The position numbers were made by a program, and so were the translations under genes. 64,000 nt of DNA, taken from contig JAWWNJ010000005.1 in assembly GCA_037176885.1 (NCBI GenBank), forward strand, positions 3,162,001-3,226,000, written 5' to 3'. Position 1 is the first letter of the stretch. The number at the start of each line of letters is the position of its first letter. This document shows, in pieces, positions 56,019 through 64,000 of this stretch. The notes under the pieces are model-generated. The model saw only the letters and a program-made list of their open reading frames with translations. It was not told where the DNA came from and did not search any database. Origin of the DNA: Favolaschia claudopus (lineage: Eukaryota; Basidiomycota; Agaricomycetes; Agaricales; Mycenaceae).

Positions 56019-57297
56019 GTCCGTGATGAATAAGTTTCTTGTGCTTGAATCGGATAGAGTAGCAACCCAGATGCAGAGAGATAGAGAACAAGAGAGAGAG
56101 AGGGAAAAGGCTTGTTGCCGAGAATCCCTGATTCATGGAGTGAAACTGCAACGGGGAGAGTGAAACAAACGAGACTTCATCATTCCTCGATTGGGGTTTT
56201 ACCGGCGTGACAAGCGGGAAGCAAGGAAAGAAAAGAGTCGATTGAGGGGATCGTTGAACCCTCAATCGGTGTTTGCTCAATCGACGGGCTCGAAACCCTC
56301 GTTCTCGCCCGTTCGAGGTTTCCTTATAAGGCTATATTGCCTAAAGGGGTAAGAACAATGGGCGAGGTACCCAGCCCAGCCCATTACGTAAGGTACCCGC
56401 CCGGCCTGAGGGGACGTACCCCGAGTCCAGGTACATGTGACTTGCCTGGGCCGCTACGCTGTTAACGATATCGGAACCGAATAGGAAGTCAACTGCCAGG
56501 GACATCTGTACCCAACAAAAGCGGGGTGTGGCTATACTGAAATGAATTCAATGTTTTCGTTTGGTTTTCTTGGCTTTCGGGTTTCAATTGAGGACGGTCG
56601 GGGATCCGAGACATTGATAGCATTGTGACAGTGGGCCCGAGTAGGCGCAAGGTAAGGAGAGAAGACAAACATTGCCGGCGTTGATCACGAAACTTGCCGA
56701 CTTGCCCATGCCGCTGCGTTAAGCCGTTGGTTGCCGGAGCTCGCCGGTAAAAAGATATTTGGGGGCTTAGAGACTCGCAAAGGAAACTGAATTAGATATA
56801 CGACCCTCGCTTCAAAGTAGCAAATCTTCGAAAGAGCAGCACTTTTCTTTTGTCAGCGCCCGGAGATCACCGATGACATCAGATATTGAAATTGATCGCA
56901 ATCAATCTCTCTCTTTCCCCACCACCACTGTCGACAGGACCTGCTTCGACTGAGTCGCGTCCTACCGTTCACATGGCATCCCAAGTCTCCGGTACTTAAT
57001 CCGGTCACCGACGGATTACTCGCGCACTCTTTTCTTCGCACAACTTGAATATCCGACTTTATTTTTGGGACAATTCAGAAGAATACAGCCCTCAGCAGTG
57101 CGACGAGTACGGATGTACTGCGGTAGGCTGCCATCTCGCTGATGGGATGTCCTGGAATGGTCGTGAAGATCTCCCATTTGATTGCAAAAGGCCCGTATAT
57201 ATAACCATGCCAAGGTGTCGCTCTAATCCAGTCGATATTTTGGTCCTTCCTCTTGCTGGAAGCCGCTCGAAGTAAGAGGATTGATATAAGTATCGAC
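56019..57297. other. Intergenic, promoter of the GH18 gene
   Basis: 56280-56460 is rich in GGTACC-containing motifs, including CGAGGTACCCAG at 56363 and GGTACCCGCCCGG. 56560-56640 resembles 47970-48060. A short purine run AAGAGAGAGAGAGGGAAAA lies near 56090. No gene is supported. Confidence 0.4.
57196..57204 (+). promoter_or_regulatory. TATA box of the GH18 gene
   Basis: TATATATAA lies about 95 bp upstream of the ATG at 57298, a usual distance for a fungal TATA element. The region between is C/T-rich, as fungal leaders often are. Confidence 0.5.
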
Positions 57298-60200
57298 ATG
57301 CTACCCTCTACAGCCCTTTGGTTTCTGGGTGAGTCCTGACTGTCATCGCTACTGAATCAGTCTAATACTTCGTACCAGCCGTCTTTCTCATCACCCGTGT
57401 GCACGCTCAATCCAACTCATCAACACTTCCTGTAGGGTCGTGTACACCAACGATTCCTTGCAGTAACGGCGCTTGCTGCAATGGCGACTCGGGATTCTGC
57501 GGGTAAGCGTGATTTCTTCCCTTTGCCCCTTTGCTCATTCTTTTTTTTGTATTTTGTCAGCTTCGGGCAAGCGTTCTGCAAACAAGTCTCCGAAGGCGGA
57601 CCGTGCACGTCCAATTGCGACGCTCTCGCTGAGTGCGGGCCCAACGCAGCGCCCACAAATGTATGCCCGTATATAATTCACGCTTTCCCGTTGTGTTCAT
57701 CCTGTCTCGATACCACAGTTCACTTGTCCTCTAAACGTTTGCTGTTCGCAAGTACGTGTTTGTTCTGTCTGCACAAGCCATGTTAGCTGATGTCCATTAA
57801 TAGTTCGGGTTTTGCGGCACTACCGAAGGTACGTACCGTATAATTACGTTCAATTCGGATGTCCCGCGTCACGCACCCCCGTGTCGATCCGAACTTTGCG
57901 TTTTGGTCCCGCCGTCACGACGGTCGTTGTCGAACGTCTTGAGCGTCACGCTGAGAGAAAAGGCGTCCAAATCGTGCAAAAAAGAGAAGATTTTGCGGTT
58001 TTGAAATTTTTTTCTTCGAAATTTTGCCCTTGGTCACGCAAAATTTTCCGTTTGTCGAGTTGTCGAATCGGTTCCACGGGGTCACGCGTCACACCCCCTG
58101 TCGAATTGAACGTAATTGTACGGTATCGCAATCCATGCATTCGTTCCTTCTCATTGTCTCCATGTCTTGATTGTTATTAACTCGTTTACTTTTGATTGAA
58201 AGAATTCTGCGGCACCGGATGTCAATCCAACTGCAGCCCTCCCGGCCCTGCATCTTGCGGCCCTGAACAGCAAAGCGCCCTCCATAGACAAATCGGGTAT
58301 TACGAGGTGCGGCCATCTTTCCTCTTCAAAGTTCATGAACATTGATTGAACTCGCGGCGTCGTAGGGCTGGGCTGCGTCTCGTTCCTGCTCATACACACC
58401 TGAGATGATTTCCGCTGACACTCTCACTCACAGTGAGTAATTATCTTCTTTCCTTCAGATTCGTGCTCTCCCAATCAACTGACCTTACCTCGTTCTAGTC
58501 AACTTCGCATTTGCTCTTATTTCCGACTCATTCACGATCACCGAAATGTCTCCCGGCGACGCAGCGCTCTGGGCCCGAACAACAGCATTAAAGAAGAACA
58601 ATGTCGCGCTGAAGGTGTTTCTTTCGATTGGGGGCTGGAGTTTCAATGATCCTGTGAGTCGTTCTTCAGAGACTTCTTCTTCACATTCTTTTCTCGTGAT
58701 TCTCCATTGCGTTTTTGAACGGGAACTGACTTCGACTGTATTTTGTTTTAGCCCACCTCACAAATTTTCAGCCAACTCGTGGGCAGCGACCCGAATACTG
58801 CGACATTTATCGCAAGCGCGCTGAATACGTTGCAGGCCTATGGTTTTGATGGGATTGGTATGCCTTTCCGTTGCCGTTTCTCCTGAGGATCTGAATTCGT
58901 GTGTAGATGTGGATTGGGAATACCCAGCCGCCTTCGATCGGGGAGGTTCTCCCGCAGATAAAGTACGTGTTTGTTCCGAGAGCTTCTCCACCGAGAATAA
59001 CCCCTCCTCCAAGGCAAACTACGTGACCTTCATGTCTAAAGTGAAGGCCGCGTTCGGACCGAGGAATTATGGCCTTACTTTCACTGCTCCATCGTCGTAT
59101 TGGTAAGTGTGCTATGCTTCAATCGTTTCTCCCCAGAAAGGAAAGGAACAAGCTGACAATGAGATTAGGTACCTTCAACACTTCGACCTGCCTGGGCTCA
59201 TGCAATATGCAGATTGGGTGAATGTGATGACGTATGATTTACACGGCGTACGTCGAATGCATTTCCTTCTCAGAAATCCTCGTGAACGAACGGCTTTGCT
59301 TTAGACCTGGGATGGAGTTGATCCGTACATCGGATCGATTGTCCTCGCTCATACGAATCTGTGGGTCATACGACATATATCGCTCTACGTATCAAGCTAA
59401 TTCATATCAACCTTGTTCGTAGAACCGAGATCCAAGACACCCTCTCTCTTTTCAACAACGTCGGCATCGACCCCAGTAAGATCGTCCTCGGGATCGGGTT
59501 CTACGGACGATCGTTCCAACTGGCTGATTCGGGATGTACCTCGCCTGGATGTGCTTTTGTTGGAGGTGCGGATCCGGGACCTTGTTCGGCGAATTCGGGG
59601 ACGTTGATGTGGGTTTTGATTCAATCTTTTCTAAGTCGTTCATAATCCACATATCAACTAATGGTGGATAACAGGTTCTCCGAGATTGAGACGATCATCG
59701 CGCAGAACGGGTTGAATCCAATTTTCGATGAGGCGGCAGCCGTAAAGTATATAGTGTGGAATGATGATCAGTGGGTTAGCTATGGTAAGCTTTCGAGACT
59801 ATTCTGTCGTTCGTCTTTGGAGCTCGATCGAACATTCTTCAGATGATGCACAGACGTTACAAATGAAAGTTCAATTTGCAAACTCCCGCTGCCTTGGGGG
59901 TAAGTGTCCTTTATTCCTGTCAGTATCGCAAGTTCATGGTGTCTTCACTCCATCGAGGCACAATGATCTGGTCAGTGGACCAAGACGACATGCACTACAC
60001 CGCCCTCAGTAGCCTCTACCCCGGCATCGATGTCAACAACCCCTCCGCCGTCGAATCCGGCGATCAATGCGCCATCACCGGCTGTGGACAAAGCTGTCCC
60101 GACGGCTGGGACACCCTCACCACGCTCACCACCAACCCCGGCTCCGCCACATCATGCGATACGAACTCCCCGGCGAAGCTCTGCTGTCCTTCAGGGAATG

Positions 60201-63200
60201 CACCCCAGAATTGTCATTGGACGGGAGGTGGCGGAAGTACGTGTAATCCTGCGTGCGGGGTGGGGGAGTTGACATTGGCTACGGATCCGGTGGGCGGTGA
60301 TGGGAATCCGACTTGTGTTCAGGGAACGAAAGCATTTTGTTGTCAGACAGGGCAGAATGATCCCACTGGATGTCACGCTACTGGTGAGTATACGCGTTTT
60401 TTTTTCGATGTGTGAAATGCCTAGTCTAATCTTCATGTGTTTTTATTAGCATGTGGCGAATCGAGCTCTACCTGCGCCTCGACCGACAGCTTCCTCACAT
60501 TTGTCCGACAGGGTAGCGGACGATGGTGGAAGTTGCGCAGCTCTGAACTCGGACCCGATCATCATCAATAACGAGCCATGTCCGACAATCTGTAGTACAA
60601 ATAACAAGCCGGTTTGCTGCGAGTCTAGCGGTGAGTTCCATATCTTGATGCGACCAACGAAATTTTGACGCTATAGTTAGTTATCTCTGCATATTCGAAT
60701 GTGTGTAGCTTCATCTTCATCTTGCTAGCTTACTCAAAATTCTCCTTGTAGTGCCACTGGGTCGGAGATCTGCCCCAATTGTTTGAACGCGGCATGTCCT
60801 ACAGGACAAGTGGGAATTTGTGTGTTTTTCTCTCTTTCTTACTCAATACTTGAGCTCTAATTGAGAGTGCAGTTAGTGATATCCAAGGAGATGCTTCCCA
60901 GTCGTGCATCGGAGATGGGAGGCGGCTTTATTGCTGCAATCCGCCGAACAGTCAGTGTTGCTCTTCATCTACGGTGATTCAGATCCTGAACTCTTCATAC
61001 AGACGAGCAGTTCTTGCCCGTTCCAGAATCATGGGTACTGCCCTCCCTGGATCCTACTCCTGGCAGACATGGAGTCCTCCAACCTGCGACTTTTACGGTT
61101 GACTTCGATGATGTGCGTTCCTCATTCCTCGAAAAGAAAACCTTTGATTAATTGTTAAGATGATCAGATATTGGTACATCTGATACGAGTCAGACGGGTG
61201 CCGGCTCGAGTGGGGAATCTGATGATGGCAAGGAGAACGATAGTCCAGTAAGTTCTCGAATCCGTAGTGTTATCCATTTGATATTAATTATGGTTGAGTT
61301 TGGAGAAGTATTTATCTCGTCACCCAACCCCGGTTCTGTCAGTTCATTGGATATCGCCTCGGATTGGGTTATTCATGGCTGTGATCGCTCGAGTGATCAG
61401 CCGCAGGAGGTAAGTCGGATAATATTTCCTCCAGCAATATAACGAACCAATCCGCCTGCAGGTTTTGGCTTACTGTTTCGAAATCCTGGACGGCGACGAC
61501 TCCGGTTGTGGGCATGTATTCATCACCCAGGCTGAACATACAATAGTCCGTATGCCTACGACCTGCGCGGTCGCGGACCATACGGCCCGCGTTGTTTCCC
61601 TTGTTCCGCATGACGATCAAGATGCTTTGCCTTCTCATTTGCGAAGAGCACTTCCAGAAAATGAACTTGTGTACTCGCTCAAGTTTGACTACAATTTCGC
61701 CGCCGTCCCCAGATGCCAATGGGCCCATTTTGTAGGTTTTTTTTCATCGATTTGTATGCGATTGTCTCACTAAAAATAATACAGGATGCGAGCGGATGTG
61801 GTATGTGACAAGCTAAAATTTATTATGGCTTTCATTTGATATCCGAATAGACCGACATGCCGGGATATTGGTGGATTGGCTGCTCAACCTATTTCTTCCG
61901 ACACTCTTGAGCTAATATCCACTGATCAGGAACGAGATGATCAATACAGCACCGGACGAGGGTACTACTTCCACGAAGCGCTCTAACAGGAAGCGGGATT
62001 ATCACCAGCCTGAAGAAACTGGAGAGGCGTTGGTTCGGCACCTTTGCCCGCTGGGTAGAGAAACTCAACACCGTCAAGAATGGAAATAGTATCTCTCGGA
62101 ACTTCCATTGGTCTGACCACGGTATGTTAGCTTATTGATTTCTTCTTGTATGTCTCAAGTGACGCCTTTTGTTTTCGTATACAATCTTCCACCAGGAGGA
62201 GGTTTGTGATTTCTCGAAGTTCGAATGAATTTTGTAGATTGATTCGGTCAAAGTCGTGTCCGAACTTCAGCAGTAGTCTGGATATTACCGTTGCCGGCAT
62301 GGCACAAAGCCAACAGTCGTTTCGGCTACTATCTAGAAGCGACGATAGTTCCTCCAGCAATTCAACAATGTTATGTATATCTTAGTGCGGGTGCAAGTGC
62401 GCAAGCCACCTTCACAATCACTGGTTTGGCGAGGCTCATTTCGGAAACGGAACGAGCGGAGATCATATCATTTGGTTTCCCAGGGGTAAGCTCTAATTTG
62501 AACGTCTGTATCTGATCAGAACTAATTATTCCTCCTAGCTCTACTATCCCGGTAAGCTCACCGGTGAATGGTTATTGCAATTTCTGATCTTGTTTGCAAG
62601 GACTGCTGACGCTTGGACGAGTCTTCATCTGTATGAGAGTTAACGGGTAAGAAGGAAAGAAACATTCGTTACAAACGGCTCGGTGACCGATCTGACAGGA
62701 CAATTGAGCATGTCTGGGTCTTATAAGACTAGCGTGGGCTATGAAATTTCCCGTGCGTCTCTCAAATTGTATAAACTTTTTAGTGACGCACGTTCTATGC
62801 CAGTCCATCGATTTGACCTTCGGCAAGGAAGACAGAAACAACGACGTGGAAGAGATATCGAATGGCGTGGACCCCAATTTTCAACAACAACGGGTTTGAC
62901 TACTCATTTGGAGCCAATGTGAATCTTGAAGGAGGTGTCGAGGCGAGTCTCAATGCACGCTGCCATGCTTTCTCTAACGCTCAAATAGGCTCATCTAGTG
63001 AGAGAATGTCCTGGCAATTTTCGGTATCTCATTCATCATGGCAGGTTCCAAGTCTGCAGCTTGGCATCAGTGTTCTCGGTGAGTACACGTAGTGATTTAA
63101 TGCATGAAAAGCTAACCGGATTCTGGGACTCAGGCGGCTCTGTGTTGGATGCGCAGGTGGGTGAAACCGAAATTGTCGCGACGTTGTTGATCTGACTTGG

Positions 63201-64000
63201 CTAGGTGTTTGCAGAGGCAGATATATACGCGGGAGTTAGTATCACCGGAAGCGTCCTCTACCCGCGGTTGCTCCCAACTTCTGCGTGAATCCTGTAGGTC
63301 TCCGCTGTGTTCAAAATGATTGCTCAGCATCTAACTCTGGCTAGTATTTTGGAGTTGATCTGAACGCCGGTATATCGATCCTGATTTTTGAATCGGCGCG
63401 CGCAACTAACATATTGGTAGGACTCCACTGGATCCGTGCTTTTCTGGCGGGATAATACTGTCAGCCATAGCTTCTACTCCGAACAGTTCCCCTTCGGGGG
63501 TGGATGCTTCAGCTCTGCGGATCAAGCTTCCGGTTCTGGCAATTCAAGACGTGGTGACACCTTCAGCAGCAAAAATGCAACAGGCTCACCCTAGCCATAT
63601 CTCATCGTTCCCGTACTCTGCATACGCTGCTCATGAGAACGTCACCCAAAAATGGATCGCGCCTCCCACTCTTCCGATCGAGGTTCGTCCCGAGCTATCC
63701 AAGATCTCGAAGCGCGGGGTCCCCTTCCTGCCCGGGAACCTCTTCTGCCCAGACGTCGGCACCAACATCGTCAGCAGCGATGATGCATCAGACTGTATGT
63801 TTTACTCGGACGCAGGACGATAACGATCCAGAAGCGCCCCAGCATCTTGTCGCGTTCAGTCTTGAAACCCGAGATCGAGTCAGATTTCGACAATACCACA
63901 TCCACTGGCCCACTCCATGTGTTTGCCAGCAGAGCCAGTGGCAGGGAGGCTGGGATGTGGCGGTGCAAAGATCTTGACGTTCCTATCCCGTGTACGACAA
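57298..64000 (+). CDS. GH18 chitinase of killer-toxin alpha/beta type; C-terminal half frame-disrupted, runs to or past the window end
   Basis: Cleaves chitin; proteins of this layout resemble the alpha/beta subunit of yeast killer toxins, which act at the target cell wall. The signal peptide is MLPSTALWFLAVFLITRVHA. Two chitin-binding, Cys-rich units follow (SGFCGFGQAFC, TSNCDALAECG; FGFCG, CGTGCQSNC). The GH18 barrel has SIGGWSF and the catalytic DGIDVDWEYP, with the acid/base Glu present and the motif split by an intron near 58860. VNVMTYDLHG, GIGFYGRSF and MIWSVDQDD follow. All exons from 57298 to about 60385 are in phase. After that, conserved family segments (CAALNSDP, YCFEILDGDDSGC, TDMPGYW, YHQPE, RFGYYLEA, LQLGISVLG) lie in different frames. 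Breaks of one base are near 60521, 61711, 62012, 62307 and 62882, plus one phase error at about 60750. It is probably a full-length gene turned pseudogene in its C-terminal part, or the assembly has errors. Confidence 0.75.

Noticed and set aside
56280..56340. tRNA-like GTTCGAGGTTTC box
   Set aside because: No matching acceptor stem or A box at the right distance. The pairing seen is a simple local hairpin.
1..64000. CRISPR arrays, rRNA genes, telomere repeats
   Set aside because: No regularly spaced identical repeats, no rRNA-like sequence and no TTAGGG runs were seen. The genome is eukaryotic.

Overview
The window looks like nuclear DNA of an agaricomycete (mushroom-forming) basidiomycete. 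Genes are broken by many 50-60 bp GT..AG introns. The families are typical of that group: a NACHT NTPase, an F-box protein, an Spt5-like NGN/KOW protein, a DUF6570-type Helitron helicase and a Crypton recombinase with a GCR1_C domain. All gene models were spliced by eye, so exon ends are inferences unless a conserved protein or an in-phase set of exons supports them.

Layout. 1-1416 is low-complexity DNA without a clear gene. 1417-4616 (+) is a NACHT STAND NTPase. An inverted repeat of about 50 bp lies at 4696-4746 and, reversed, at 42287-42335. Inside it are a small GIY-YIG nuclease gene (+, 6387-7038) and then a long, dense row of genes all on the minus strand. From right to left these are a Helitron Rep/helicase with an accessory ORF (34-42 kb), a DUFYSELRPG-type protein of unknown function (31.9-33.7 kb), a DNA polymerase epsilon subunit B-like gene with C-terminal damage (28.3-30.5 kb), an Spt5-like protein (24.4-27.8 kb), two genes of unknown function (21.7-24.4 kb), a nucleotidyltransferase-like gene (19-20.3 kb), a short ribonucleotide reductase small subunit (17.3-18.4 kb), two more nucleotidyltransferase-like genes (14.3-17.2 kb), four head-to-tail paralogues of an unrecognised family (10.1-13.8 kb) and an F-box gene (7.6-9.4 kb).

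Right of the inverted repeat, 42.4-44.95 kb is GC-rich simple sequence. Then come a single-pass membrane protein (45 kb, -) and a secreted two-LysM protein (46.4-47.8 kb, -). Next are a 442 bp hAT-like MITE with a perfect 8 bp target duplication (48.4-48.8 kb), an intact six-exon Crypton recombinase (49.8-52.9 kb, +) and a hypothetical gene (54.7-56.0 kb, -). The window ends in a long GH18 chitinase of the killer-toxin alpha/beta type (57.3 kb onward, +). Its chitinase half is intact but its C-terminal half is spread over several frames.

The main hypothesis offered for checking is that 4696-42335 is one 37.6 kb mobile unit. It would carry a Helitron-type Rep/helicase and cargo for DNA synthesis, nucleotide supply and transcription elongation, plus expanded families of unknown genes. 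The evidence is the inverted repeat and the one-strand, tightly spaced gene row. It is not proven: two Helitron 5' ends in opposite orientation would look similar.
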